A DNA stretch of 64,000 bases from Clostridium kluyveri DSM 555. GTDB lineage: Bacteria > Bacillota > Clostridia > Clostridiales > Clostridiaceae. The stretch covers positions 3,720,001 to 3,784,000 of the forward strand of contig NC_009706.1 of the NCBI RefSeq assembly GCF_000016505.1, written 5' to 3'. The notes under the pieces were generated by a model that was not told the DNA's origin, searched no databases, and saw nothing but the letters and a program-made list of their open reading frames with translations. Positions 1-10,120 of this stretch are shown here, piece after piece (position 1 is the first letter of the stretch; each line of letters begins with the position of its first letter). The position numbers and the translations under genes are program-made.

Positions 1-93
1 CTTTGAAAATCATATGTATATGGTTGAAATTTAATATTTTACCGCTTCTCATCATATACATTATATATAATGTTCTCTATGAAATTATTTATA

Positions 94-230
94 GATTCAG
101 GTGGAAGTTTGTTCATAAATAATGCTTGCCTCCATCTGAACCTTAAAAGAACTTATCCATGATACAGCAGTGCTATCCCCCCATTTTAAAGAAACCGGGC
201 ATTAGCTGACTGCTCCCTTTGGATAAAAAC
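94..230 (+). repeat. Dispersed two-hairpin intergenic repeat, copy A
   Basis: Nearly full copy of a repeat family that recurs across the window (also near 2.3, 6.1, 22.3, 33.5, 36.0, 49.4 and 57.1 kb). The left half is an inverted repeat around GATTCAGGTGG and CCATCTGAACCTT. The right half begins ACTTATCCAT, carries a GCAGTGCTATC core and closes with GGATAAAAAC, which pairs with TTATCC. It lies just upstream of yyaC. No gene is seen in bases 1-256. Confidence 0.7.
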
Positions 231-265
231 ATTTATAGAGTTATACATAAAGGAAGGTGAATATA

Positions 266-805
266 TTGAATAGAGTAAAAGTCAATTATAAAAATCCTTT
301 GTCCTATCATGAACTTGCCTATTTTCTAAAGAATTATATTGATAAAGATAGTGTTATTGTATGTATTGGTACCGATAGATATATAGGAGACTGTTTAGGT
401 CCTTTAGTAGGCACTCTACTAAAGTGCAAACACTTTCCTCTGCCTACTTATGGTACAATTTCAGATCCTATACATGCTTTAAACATAGAAGATAAATTAA
501 AACAAATAAAATTACTTCATCCCTATAGTACTATTATAGGGATAGATGCTTGTTTAGGAAACTTAGAAGCCATAGGGGAAATTCAAGTAAGGGATTTCCC
601 TGTACATCCCGGTAAAGGCGTAGGAAAATCTCTTCCAAATGTAGGGGATCTCTCAATAATAGGCATAGTTGATTCAAATGAAAATGAAAATCTTTTTAAT
701 AATTCTAATAATATACGTCTCAATTTAATTTTAAATATGGCTGAAGTAATACTTTATTCATTAATTCATTCATATTATTTATATTATAACAATATATTAT
801 CTTAA
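266..805 (+). CDS. yyaC: YyaC-like sporulation protein (DUF1256, GPR-related protease fold)
   Basis: YyaC proteins are spore-former proteins related to the germination protease GPR; their exact substrate is not established. The family signature is clear: an N-terminal IGTDRYIGDCLGP block, YGTISDPIHA, then IGIDACLG and PVHPGKGVGKSLPNVGD, covering most of the roughly 180 residues. I chose the TTG at 266 because AGGAAGG at 251-257 is properly spaced from it; an in-frame GTG at 257 would overlap that ribosome site. It is a single gene, convergent with mbl. A weak inverted repeat (CTAACTTA/TAAGTTAG, 823-861) lies just after the stop. Family assignment is firm; the function is inferred. Confidence 0.85.
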   Translation: MNRVKVNYKNPLSYHELAYFLKNYIDKDSVIVCIGTDRYIGDCLGPLVGTLLKCKHFPLPTYGTISDPIHALNIEDKLKQIKLLHPYSTIIGIDACLGNLEAIGEIQVRDFPVHPGKGVGKSLPNVGDLSIIGIVDSNENENLFNNSNNIRLNLILNMAEVILYSLIHSYYLYYNNILS

Positions 806-904
806 GCCTATGCGATAAAAAACTAACTTAAATAAACTTAATCTACAATATAATAAGTTAGAATTTACCTTTTTAATATCTTAAAAATATATTTTTGTAT
901 ATAG

Positions 905-1936
905 TTAATCTATTAATGTTATATCATCACCGGTAAAAAAAACTTCCATCTTATCTAAATATTCAAGAACTTTGCCTGTACCTAAAGCCACACAGGATAT
1001 AGGGTCTTCAGCCACATAAACGGGTACTTTTGTAACTTCCCTTATTAAATCACTTAGTCCATTTAGTAATGCTCCTCCACCAGTCATAAAAATACCTTTT
1101 TCAGCTATATCTGCTGCTAATTCTGGTGGAGTCTTTTCTAATACTGCATGAGTTGTATCAGCTATGGAATTTACAATTTCCTTTAAAGCTATTCTCATTT
1201 CCTCTGAAGATACTGTTATGTTTTTAGGAAGTCCTGTAATCAAATCTCTCCCTCTTATTTCCATAGTCACTTCCTCTTCCCTGTCAAAGGCAGAACCTAT
1301 ATTTATTTTTAAATCTTCTGAAGTTCTTTCCCCAATCATCAATTTATGTTCTTTTCTGATATATTTCATTATAGCCTCATCAAATTTATCTCCTGCTATT
1401 TTTATAGAAGACCTTACAACTATTCCTCCTAGAGAAATCACTGCTACATCCGTAGTTCCTCCACCTATATCTATTACCATATTACCACTAGCTTTAGTTA
1501 TATCAATTCCTGCTCCTATAGCTGCAGCTAAAGGTTCTTCAATCAAGAATACCTTTTTTGCACCTGCATTTTTAGCCGCATCAATTACAGCTCTCTTTTC
1601 GACTTCAGTAGATTCACAAGGGACACATACTACTATTCTAGGTGCCGACATTCTTTTTTTCCCACAAGCCTTACTTATAAAATATTTTAACATCTTTTCT
1701 GTTACATCATAATCAGATATAACTCCTTCCCTCAGCGGACGAATAGCCACAATATTTCCTGGTGTCCTCCCTATCATCTGCCATGCTTCTTCTCCCACAG
1801 CAAGTACTTTATTTTTAATCTTATCTATAGCAACAACTGAAGGTTCTTTTAAAATTACCCCTTTCCCTTTAATATAAACAAGTACTGTAGCTGTTCCCAA
1901 ATCTATACCCATATCAGTTCCTATATTAAAAAACAT
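905..1936 (-). CDS. mbl: Rod-shape determining protein Mbl/MreB family
   Basis: Bacterial actin homologue that forms membrane-associated filaments guiding lateral cell-wall synthesis. The 343 residues match the family length. The N-terminal phosphate-binding loop MGIDLGTATVLVYIKG and the second phosphate motif DIGGGTTDVAVISLGG (about residue 157) are intact, as is the C-terminal TGGGALLNGL block. It lies about 100 bases downstream of spoIIID on the same strand. In Bacillus the pair spoIIID-mbl is also adjacent, which favours Mbl over MreB. A good ribosome site (GGAGTG) precedes the ATG. Confidence 0.9.
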   Translation of the reverse strand: MFFNIGTDMGIDLGTATVLVYIKGKGVILKEPSVVAIDKIKNKVLAVGEEAWQMIGRTPGNIVAIRPLREGVISDYDVTEKMLKYFISKACGKKRMSAPRIVVCVPCESTEVEKRAVIDAAKNAGAKKVFLIEEPLAAAIGAGIDITKASGNMVIDIGGGTTDVAVISLGGIVVRSSIKIAGDKFDEAIMKYIRKEHKLMIGERTSEDLKINIGSAFDREEEVTMEIRGRDLITGLPKNITVSSEEMRIALKEIVNSIADTTHAVLEKTPPELAADIAEKGIFMTGGGALLNGLSDLIREVTKVPVYVAEDPISCVALGTGKVLEYLDKMEVFFTGDDITLID

Positions 1937-2033
1937 TCCTTTTTCACTCCTAATCTTACTAGCTTTTCACAATAAAAATATAAAATTGTCATATTTATTA
2001 TCATATCATATTCTAATTGTAATGGGAATGTTT

Positions 2034-2288
2034 TTACCCTTCAATAGCCTTATATTTCATCTTCGTAGCTTTTCCACCTCTTATATGCCTTTCTGCCTTA
2101 TTATAATCCAATATATTCTTAGCTTCCTGGGCAATTTGCGGATTTATCTTTGGTAACCTTTCCGTCATATCCTTGTGTATGGTACTTTTACTTACTCCAA
2201 AAACCTTAGCGGTTTTTCTGATAGTAGCTTTAGAACCTATTATATATTTGGCAACTTCTAAAACCCTTTCTTCAATGTAATCTTTCAA
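2034..2288 (-). CDS. spoIIID: Sporulation transcription factor SpoIIID
   Basis: Small DNA-binding regulator of the mother cell during sporulation; it modulates the sigma-E regulon and sigK expression. The 84 residues match the family length. The helix-turn-helix is visible as IRKTAKVFGVSKSTIHKDM (about residues 22-41), followed by the ERLPKINP linker and a basic C-terminus (RHIRGGKATKMKYKA) that contributes to DNA binding. The start is a TTG, preceded by AAAGGAG about ten bases upstream. It sits between mbl and spoIIQ, the usual clostridial order. Confidence 0.95.
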   Translation of the reverse strand: MKDYIEERVLEVAKYIIGSKATIRKTAKVFGVSKSTIHKDMTERLPKINPQIAQEAKNILDYNKAERHIRGGKATKMKYKAIEG

Positions 2289-2324
2289 ATTTATTCAACT
2301 CCTTTATACACTTCACCATAATAA

Positions 2325-2470
2325 ATCAAGTAATTTCTAAGTTCAGGTAAAGTTTGCTATAGACAAATGCTTTTCTCCATTTGAACTTTAGAAGAACTTA
2401 TCCAGGTGCGTAGCAGCGATTATCCCCTTTGAAAAGGCTGGGGATATTAGCCAATTGTTTGGATAAAAAC
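2325..2470 (+). repeat. Dispersed two-hairpin intergenic repeat, copy B
   Basis: Full-length copy filling much of the 344-base gap between spoIIQ and spoIIID. It starts ATCAAGTAATTTCTAAG, has a left hairpin whose right arm is CTCCATTTGAACTTTAGAA, then ACTTATCCAGGTGCGTAGCAG, a CCCC/GGGG inner pairing and the closing TTGGATAAAAAC. No protein-coding signal is seen in this gap. Confidence 0.8.
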
Positions 2471-2632
2471 CTTCTAAAATATATTTATAAACACTTTTTA
2501 TCTATATAATCTATGCTCTCATAATTTTTTACAGTTGCTCGTCCCCTTATATTTATAAATATGCTCATTAACATTTTTAAATTCATGATGTGTTGGCCAT
2601 TTCTCCATAAAATGGTGGGAAATGGCCTAATA

Positions 2633-3364
2633 CTAGTATTTTATATATTTAGCGGGATCTACAAACTCACTGCCTTTTAAAATTGCAAAATGCAGATGAT
2701 CTCCATATTTTTCATAGGCTGCTCTCAATGTACTTCTTCCTACTATTCCTATAGCAGTTCCCTTTTTCAATGTTTGCCCTACACTAACTTCAACATTATC
2801 ATCTAGGTTAGAATACACAGTCTTTAACCCATTTTGATGATCTATAATAACTTCCACTCCATCTTGGGTTGCTTTATTCACTTCTTCTACTTTTCCATCC
2901 ATAGCCGCAAATACAGGTTTTCCCAACTTTGTTTGTATATCGTACCCTAAATTTGGTCTATAGGTACCTGTAGAATCCCAATATACAGGATCCGCAGAAT
3001 ATGCTCTTGCAATATTTCCTTCCACTGGCTTTTGAAAAGAAGTACTAATTGAACTAGATACACTTTTTGAAGTTTCTTCGGATTGATTAGTATTTGTTTT
3101 TTCGCTAGTATTTGTTTTTTCACTCTTTTTTACCTGGAGAGCATTATCATAACTGGAAGAAGGCTTTTCATCTGTTTGGGCTGTTTCTTTGGTCTGCTTT
3201 TGTTGTAAACTTACACTTTTTTGCAACTCGGCACTTTGATTCTTATTATTTCTAGCAGTTATTATTGCAACTGTTGCCACAACACAAAGACAAATGAATA
3301 GGATTATATAAAAACCCTCCTTCTTTAAAAAGTTAAATGCTCTACTAAAAATTTTTCTGTCCAT
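2633..3364 (-). CDS. spoIIQ: SpoIIQ-like forespore membrane protein with degenerate M23/LytM domain
   Basis: SpoIIQ is made in the forespore and pairs with SpoIIIAH in the engulfment channel. One membrane segment lies at about residues 17-36 after a short basic N-terminus; a Ser/Thr/Lys-rich linker follows; the C-terminal half is an M23 peptidase fold (about 125-240). The position of the first zinc-binding His in the usual HxGxD motif reads NLGYD, so that His is Asn, while the final GDHLHFAI motif is intact. Catalysis is therefore doubtful, as in Bacillus SpoIIQ. I start at ATG 3364, preceded by AAAGGAGGTG, rather than the longer frame that runs into a palindrome at 3449-3492. Neighbours spoIID and spoIIID support the call. 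Confidence 0.88.
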   Translation of the reverse strand: MDRKIFSRAFNFLKKEGFYIILFICLCVVATVAIITARNNKNQSAELQKSVSLQQKQTKETAQTDEKPSSSYDNALQVKKSEKTNTSEKTNTNQSEETSKSVSSSISTSFQKPVEGNIARAYSADPVYWDSTGTYRPNLGYDIQTKLGKPVFAAMDGKVEEVNKATQDGVEVIIDHQNGLKTVYSNLDDNVEVSVGQTLKKGTAIGIVGRSTLRAAYEKYGDHLHFAILKGSEFVDPAKYIKY

Positions 3365-3448
3365 ATGAACACCTCCTTTTTGTAGTTTGTCCAGACAATA
3401 ACAAAAAATACATATTTTATAATTTTTTTCTTCATAATTTTTGTAAAA

Positions 3449-3492
3449 ATAATAAAGAGACAAAATGAGATCTCATTTTGTCTCTTTATTAT
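3449..3492 (-). terminator. Perfect 44-base palindrome between spoIID and spoIIQ
   Basis: Arms ATAATAAAGAGACAAAATGA and TCATTTTGTCTCTTTATTAT meet at GATC without mismatch. It lies 19 bases past the spoIID stop codon and just upstream of the spoIIQ ribosome site, so it most likely ends spoIID transcripts. The symmetry means it could act in both directions. Confidence 0.7.
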
Positions 3493-3510
3493 TTACTCCT
3501 TAGATAAACT

Positions 3511-4551
3511 TTATTTATTATAAAATACTTCTAAATTTTGAAGTTCCGTTTTATTGTAATAATGAGCTAATATCTCTTTGAAAGTCTTACCCTGCTTAGC
3601 CATAGCATTTGCTCCCCACTGACTCATTCCTACTCTATGACCATATCCGATACACTCAATAATGATATTATCTTTAAAATATATATTAAAATCTGAAGAA
3701 TTTAATGACATAATAGTTCTAAATTTTGCTCCTGATATAGTAACTGACCCTAATTTAATTTCTTTGACAGACCCTCCTTCATTTCTAGATTCTATAGACA
3801 CTTGATTAGATAAATTTTTTATAGACAATCCTGAATTGGGGTATTGAGAATTTATTTTATCTACAAAGTTAGTATAGGATAACTTTACAGAAGTCCTATA
3901 CTTAGATGCACCTTCTTCTCCAGGACTCTCTACACTCTTTAAATATTCTTCTCCCTTTCCAAATACATCCACTGCATTTTCCGTTCTTCCCCCACTTACC
4001 GCAAAATAATATGGCTCCATAACTAATTCATTTTTATAAGTTAACACCTGGCCTGAAGTATCTTTTACTGCACTTACTATCTTATTCCAATACTCCTCTC
4101 TCTCAGACTCAGGCCAATTCTTCATTCTTTCATCTTTATTTGTGAATACTTGACACTTAACTGTATCGCATACATCCGCCCCTGTATTACTCTTGTATTT
4201 TTTTCCGCCATATATCTCCATATGGGCTGCTCCAAAAGTTCTAGCTGCTACAGCTTGAGCCTTAATTGCTTCTTCCGAAAATTCTGCTGGCATTTCGGCC
4301 GCTACAACTCCTACTATATATTCTTCCAAATTCATCTTTTTTATTTTATTTTCTTCAGTTATATACACTTTTATATACTGTGGACTATAATTATAACTTT
4401 TACTTATGGATTTCATTAAAAATTCAGGTACGACGATGTATTGGCTAATTTTTATACCGTTTATACCCAATGAAAGTAATATTATAAATGCTGTGCTCAT
4501 GAATATTAAAATAACAAGTTTCTTGAAAAAATTTATAACGTATCTTCTCAT
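3511..4551 (-). CDS. spoIID: Stage II sporulation protein D (septal peptidoglycan lytic transglycosylase)
   Basis: SpoIID degrades septal peptidoglycan during engulfment, together with SpoIIM and SpoIIP. An N-terminal membrane anchor (about residues 10-30) is followed by the SpoIID domain. Family blocks include MNLEEYIVGVVAAEMPAEF (with the conserved glutamate of AAEMPAEF), IKAQAVAARTF, EPYYFAVSGGRTE and the C-terminal GYGHRVGMSQWGANAMA. ATG 4551 is preceded by GTGGGAG; an upstream in-frame ATG overlaps that ribosome site and is less likely. The gene lies between murA and spoIIQ, as in many spore formers. Confidence 0.93.
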   Translation of the reverse strand: MRRYVINFFKKLVILIFMSTAFIILLSLGINGIKISQYIVVPEFLMKSISKSYNYSPQYIKVYITEENKIKKMNLEEYIVGVVAAEMPAEFSEEAIKAQAVAARTFGAAHMEIYGGKKYKSNTGADVCDTVKCQVFTNKDERMKNWPESEREEYWNKIVSAVKDTSGQVLTYKNELVMEPYYFAVSGGRTENAVDVFGKGEEYLKSVESPGEEGASKYRTSVKLSYTNFVDKINSQYPNSGLSIKNLSNQVSIESRNEGGSVKEIKLGSVTISGAKFRTIMSLNSSDFNIYFKDNIIIECIGYGHRVGMSQWGANAMAKQGKTFKEILAHYYNKTELQNLEVFYNK

Positions 4552-4687
4552 TTTGTTCTCCCACATTATGACTTAATATATTTTTATTACATCATAATTT
4601 AAATTATTCCACTGGAGACTCTTTAAATATTAAAAAAGAAGAAAATTTTCGTTATTTTTTCTCCTTTTTCTATCAACAATATAAAAA

Positions 4688-5947
4688 TTATTCATTTACT
4701 CTTTCAATATCAGCTCCTAATAATTTTAATTTTTTTTCAATATCTACATACCCTCTATCTATATGATATATATCTATAACTTCTGTTTTCCCTTCTGCCG
4801 CTAATCCGCAAAGTATGAGTGCTGCACCAGCTCTAAGATCTGTAGCTTTTACTTCTGCTCCTGTAAGCTTATCAACTCCTTCTATAACTGCACTTCTTCC
4901 ATCTATCTTTATATTTGCTCCCATTCTTTTCATTTCCATTACATGCATAAATCTATTTTCAAAAATGGTTTCTGTTACAATACTTGTACCTTTAACTGTA
5001 CTTAATAAACCAGTTACCTGTGATTGCATATCTGTAGGAAATCCTGGATAAGGCATAGTCTTAATATCTATAGGATTTAATTCTCTATTTCCATCTACAA
5101 TTAAACTATTTCCCTCGCATCTTATATATACCCCGGCTTCTGTAAGTTTAGCAATTATAGGCTTTAGATACTCTTCATTTATGCCATTTATTCTAATCTT
5201 GCTTTTGGTTATAGCAGCAGCTACCATAAATGTTCCTGATTCTATCCTGTCACATATGGGACTATGACTACTTCCTTTTAAATTTTTTACTCCTTTTATG
5301 TGAATAGCTCTAGACCCTGCACCAGTAATATTTGCACCCATACTATTCAAAAAGTCTGCCAGATCTTTTATTTCCGGTTCTTCCGCTGCATTTTCTATTA
5401 TAGTCTCCCCTTCAGCGGTTACTGCTGCCATCATTATATTTTCTGTGGCCCCTACTGATGGAAAATCCAAATATATTTTATTTCCTATTAATTTTTTAGC
5501 TTTTGCTTCCACAAATCCATGCTCTACATTTACCTTTGCACCAAGAGCAGCAAACCCTTTTAAATGTAAGTCTATTGGTCTAGTTCCAATATTACACCCT
5601 CCAGGAAGACATAATTTAAATCCTCCGAATCTGGATATCATAGGTCCCATTATTAAAAATGATGCCCTCATTTTTTTCACTAGTTCACTACAGGGATCAC
5701 AATAACTTATATTAGAAGTATCTATAATAATCTTATTTAATTTTTTATCTATAGTTACATCTGCAGATATACTTTTTAATATATTACTTATCACAAAAAC
5801 ATCTTCCAACATGGGAACATTATCTATAATGCACTTATCTCCACTTAAAATGGAAGCTGCTATAATAGGCAACACTGAATTTTTAGCAGCACTGATATTA
5901 ACTTCTCCATGGAGGTTACTTCCCCCTTTAATTACTATCTTACTCAT
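4688..5947 (-). CDS. murA: UDP-N-acetylglucosamine 1-carboxyvinyltransferase MurA
   Basis: Catalyses the first committed step of peptidoglycan synthesis: transfer of enolpyruvate from PEP to UDP-GlcNAc in the cytoplasm. The 419 residues match the family. AAKNSVLPIIAA carries the conserved Lys-Asn pair near residue 22, and the loop GGCNIGTRPIDLHLKG holds the catalytic cysteine, the target of fosfomycin in enzymes of this type. PYPGFPTDMQ and the C-terminal DLRAGAALILCGL are also typical. GGAGG precedes the ATG. Firmicutes often carry two murA copies; only this one is in the window. Confidence 0.96.
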   Translation of the reverse strand: MSKIVIKGGSNLHGEVNISAAKNSVLPIIAASILSGDKCIIDNVPMLEDVFVISNILKSISADVTIDKKLNKIIIDTSNISYCDPCSELVKKMRASFLIMGPMISRFGGFKLCLPGGCNIGTRPIDLHLKGFAALGAKVNVEHGFVEAKAKKLIGNKIYLDFPSVGATENIMMAAVTAEGETIIENAAEEPEIKDLADFLNSMGANITGAGSRAIHIKGVKNLKGSSHSPICDRIESGTFMVAAAITKSKIRINGINEEYLKPIIAKLTEAGVYIRCEGNSLIVDGNRELNPIDIKTMPYPGFPTDMQSQVTGLLSTVKGTSIVTETIFENRFMHVMEMKRMGANIKIDGRSAVIEGVDKLTGAEVKATDLRAGAALILCGLAAEGKTEVIDIYHIDRGYVDIEKKLKLLGADIERVNE

Positions 5948-6051
5948 AGTGTTCCTCCATTCTATAATTGCTGATATGTTAATTAATTTTTACCAATTCA
6001 ATGACTATTCCTTGACTATAAACAATGTTTATTTTTACGTTAAATAGACTC

Positions 6052-6136
6052 ACTTATCCAAATGCGTAGCAGTGCTTATCTCCCACTTTAAAGAAGATGG
6101 GGAGTGGTTAGCTAATTACTACATTCGGATAAAAGT
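6052..6136 (+). repeat. Dispersed intergenic repeat, copy C (right half only)
   Basis: ACTTATCCAAATGCGTAGCAG is matched at the far end by CATTCGGATAAAAGT, so the outer stem is complete while the left hairpin of the full element is missing. It lies in the 392-base gap upstream of murA; the rest of that gap holds one terminator-like hairpin and nothing else recognised. Confidence 0.7.
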
Positions 6137-6184
6137 ACCTCACAAGTCAAAGATGGTAAACTCATTTCACTTAGAATTAAGGAA

Positions 6185-6221
6185 ATAAAATCCTCTGATA
6201 GTTTTCTATCACATGGGATTC
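6185..6221 (-). terminator. Probable terminator downstream of the ywmB-like gene
   Basis: On the minus strand a two-part stem (AATCC/GGATT outside, TGATAG/CTATCA inside, AAAA loop) is followed by TTTTATTT. It lies about 120 bases past the stop codon of the gene that ends at 6340. Confidence 0.5.
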
Positions 6222-6339
6222 TATTAACAAAATATTATGTAAAATATCTCATTCAACCGACAATTATTTTTGAACACATAATAGTATGAAAAAGACAGTA
6301 CATGCCTAAAATCTTATTATAATTCAATAATATATATTA

Positions 6340-7077
6340 TTAATATGCTGCCATTATCTGTGGAGTTCCCATAATTATATAAATATCCATATCATATTTC
6401 ATAACTGCATAATTGAAATCTATTAAATCTCCATTGCTTTGTATACTTTCATATCTATGGGTATATGCAGTATTAGTATATCCTTCTTGTAAAGTTACAG
6501 TTTTAATATTACATGCATGCCGATACTTTAGAATTTCTTTTATCTGATTATTTAAGGTTTCAACCTTTCCATTCTCAACCTTTGCCTTAACATACTGGAA
6601 ATATCTATACTTTTTTACTTCCTTTGGGATACATTTATCTAAATTGCTTTTTATATTCTTTAATTCATATAAATTACTTTTTTGTATGATGTTAACCGTT
6701 ACAATATTATAGTCTTCATATTTCACACTCTGTATATATCCTTCAACATAGTCATTATTAAAATCCAAAGAATACATTTGATCATTTTCACATACATTCT
6801 TATTTAATTTGTAATATTCATTTAATTTCATAAATATCTTGTTTGCTGTTTTTTCCCCACAACTGGTAGTAGTAAAAACTAACATACCTCCACATTCTGT
6901 GGGATAGCCGTGAGTTCTATCCAATATATCTTTAAATAAATCCACTTTTTCTAAAGTGGTGCTGTCTTCTCTTTTAAATATCTGCTTACTATAATAGCCG
7001 TTTGCTGATGCTCCTAAATAACATTGAAAAGATATTAAATATATTATCAAAAAAAATATTATTGCTAGTTTCTTCAT
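6340..7077 (-). CDS. YwmB-like secreted protein (TATA-box-binding-like fold, DUF1779)
   Basis: In Bacillus, ywmB lies between the atp operon and murA; this gene holds the same place, which is the main basis for the call. The N-terminus MKKLAIIFFLIIYLISF is a signal peptide or anchor. The body has the family traits FTTTSCGEKTANKIFMKLNE, a central YVEGYIQS strand and the late block NYAVMKYDMDIYIIMGTPQI. The role is unknown. Start choice is uncertain: a strong AAGGAGGTG lies about 36 bases before this ATG and 18 before an upstream in-frame TTG at 7095. Confidence 0.7.
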   Translation of the reverse strand: MKKLAIIFFLIIYLISFQCYLGASANGYYSKQIFKREDSTTLEKVDLFKDILDRTHGYPTECGGMLVFTTTSCGEKTANKIFMKLNEYYKLNKNVCENDQMYSLDFNNDYVEGYIQSVKYEDYNIVTVNIIQKSNLYELKNIKSNLDKCIPKEVKKYRYFQYVKAKVENGKVETLNNQIKEILKYRHACNIKTVTLQEGYTNTAYTHRYESIQSNGDLIDFNYAVMKYDMDIYIIMGTPQIMAAY

Positions 7078-7304
7078 AATAATGTGATTCTGCAAGTGCT
7101 ATGCAGAACTTTTCACCTCCTTACCTTTACCTTAAAAATTATGGACAACTTTTCTATTACTATTCGCAAAAATTTTTATTTTATATTATTTTTACTAAAA
7201 TTAGCAATGACAGGTTAATTTTTGTTTTCAAAAAATAAAAATTCCATAAGGAGGGTCTTATATTAATATATAAATTTATATAATAGAATGTGCATATTTA
7301 AACT

Positions 7305-7357
7305 AAAAAAACACCATTAAGTTTATCACCTGTTATGGTGTTCTTAATAGTGTTTTT
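7305..7357 (-). terminator. Terminator of the atp operon
   Basis: On the minus strand AAAAACACTATTAAG pairs with CTTAATGGTGTTTTT (one mismatch) and runs into seven T, about 30 bases after the atpC stop. It separates the atp operon from the ywmB-like gene in a gap of about 310 bases that otherwise looks empty. Confidence 0.8.
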
Positions 7358-7386
7358 ATTTTAGCTAAATAAGCTAATTTACTGAA

Positions 7387-7785
7387 TTATTTTAGTAGAT
7401 TAATTCTAGCTAAGGCCCTATTTAACGCTAGCTGTGCTCTCTTTACATCTATTCCATCTTTATGGGCCAATCTTTGTTCCGCTCTTTTTTTGGCCTCTTC
7501 TGCTCTTTTTAAATCTATTTCTCCTGGCCATTCACAAACATCACATAAGATTTTTAATTCATTATTCTTTATTTCTAATATTCCATTTGAGGTAAATGCC
7601 TTTAATTCCTTGCCGCTTTTTTCTACTATACGAGTATCTGTGGATTTTAAAGTAGTAATTAAAGGCATATGTCCCGGAAGAATAGTTATATTACCTTGAA
7701 TGCTATCTGTTATTACTTCTAATACCTCTCCTTTATAAAATTCTCTATCAGGAGTAAGGATAGTTAATTTCAGAACTTCTGCCAT
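7387..7785 (-). CDS. atpC: ATP synthase F1 epsilon subunit
   Basis: Part of the central stalk of F1Fo ATP synthase; its C-terminal helices can inhibit ATP hydrolysis. The 132 residues have the beta-sandwich block LTILTPDREFYKGEV, the conserved LPGHMPLIT near residue 37 and a C-terminal helical hairpin (LKRAEEAKKRAEQRLA). It is the last gene of the operon atpI-B-E-F-H-A-G-D-C and is followed by a terminator. AAGGAGAATTAAT precedes the ATG. Confidence 0.96.
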   Translation of the reverse strand: MAEVLKLTILTPDREFYKGEVLEVITDSIQGNITILPGHMPLITTLKSTDTRIVEKSGKELKAFTSNGILEIKNNELKILCDVCEWPGEIDLKRAEEAKKRAEQRLAHKDGIDVKRAQLALNRALARINLLK

Positions 7786-7835
7786 ATTAATTCTCCTTTT
7801 TAAAGTACCTACACTTTATCCTTTTCAACACACAT

Positions 7836-9242
<1,407 letters not shown>

Positions 9243-10094
9243 TTACTTTAGAGCTTCTGCTCCTCCAACTATTTCGGTTATTTCCTGCGTTATAGCAGTT
9301 TGTCTTTCTCTATTATATTGAAGATTTAGTTCATCTAATAAATCATTTGCATTTTTAGTAGCTCCATCCATCGCCGTCATTCTGGAAGATTGTTCACTAA
9401 CTTTTGAGTTTATAATACAATTAAGTAATTTTTGTCTTAGATGAAGTTCCACTATATCTTCTATCATTTCATCCGCAGATGGTTCAAATTTCACGATAAA
9501 ATTTCTTTTTTCCACTTTTTTAACCTCTAAGGGAAGTAATTTTTCAACAATCACATTTTGTTTAATAGTTGAAATAAACTTAGTAAATACTATATTGATT
9601 TCTCCAATCTCACCATTTCTATAAAGCTCCAATGCTTTATATACTACATCTTCTGTTTCTTTTATTGTAGGAACATCCGGAATGTCTATGTATTCTGATT
9701 CTATATTATAATTGAGTCTTCTAAAATACATTTTCCCTTTTTGTCCCATGGTTATTAAGAGGAAATCTTCCTTCTCTTTTGACCTTATGGAATTTAACTC
9801 ATTTACCACATTAGCATTAAATCCTCCACACAATCCTGTATCAGAATTCAAAGCTATATATAATTTTTTATTGCTTTTATTACCCTTTATATAAATATTA
9901 TTTTGTTCAGCTTCCATTGCTAATTCATTTACAATAGAACTAAAAAGCTCGCAATATTTATTATTTGCCTCAAGTTTTTTTCTTACTTTTCTAAGTTTAG
10001 AGGTGGCGATAAGTCCCATGGCCTTGGTTATTTTTTGAGTGCTGGTTATTGATTTTATTCTTCTTTTGATTGTAACAAGTCCTGCTCCTGCCAT
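9243..10094 (-). CDS. atpG: ATP synthase F1 gamma subunit
   Basis: Rotating central shaft of F1. The N-terminal coiled-coil helix is typical (IKRRIKSITSTQKITKAM), the Rossmann-like middle begins ALNSDTGLCGGFNANV, and the C-terminal helix carries SRMTAMDGATKNANDLLDEL and RQTAITQEITEIVGGAEA. The 283 residues match the family. GGAGGTGAAAT precedes the ATG, and the gene follows atpA with a short gap. Confidence 0.96.
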   Translation of the reverse strand: MAGAGLVTIKRRIKSITSTQKITKAMGLIATSKLRKVRKKLEANNKYCELFSSIVNELAMEAEQNNIYIKGNKSNKKLYIALNSDTGLCGGFNANVVNELNSIRSKEKEDFLLITMGQKGKMYFRRLNYNIESEYIDIPDVPTIKETEDVVYKALELYRNGEIGEINIVFTKFISTIKQNVIVEKLLPLEVKKVEKRNFIVKFEPSADEMIEDIVELHLRQKLLNCIINSKVSEQSSRMTAMDGATKNANDLLDELNLQYNRERQTAITQEITEIVGGAEALK

Positions 10095-10120
10095 ATTTCA
10101 CCTCCCTGAGATAAATATAC

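Noticed and set aside
94-230. CRISPR array
   Set aside because: The repeated elements are far apart, differ in length and occur singly between genes, without regular spacers.
1164-1712. Long open frame on the plus strand opposite mbl
   Set aside because: It is the antisense of a strongly conserved gene, has no ribosome site and reads as low-complexity Ile/Ser/Phe sequence. The same holds for other long frames opposite murA, the atp genes, the thiolases, prfA and the ABC genes.
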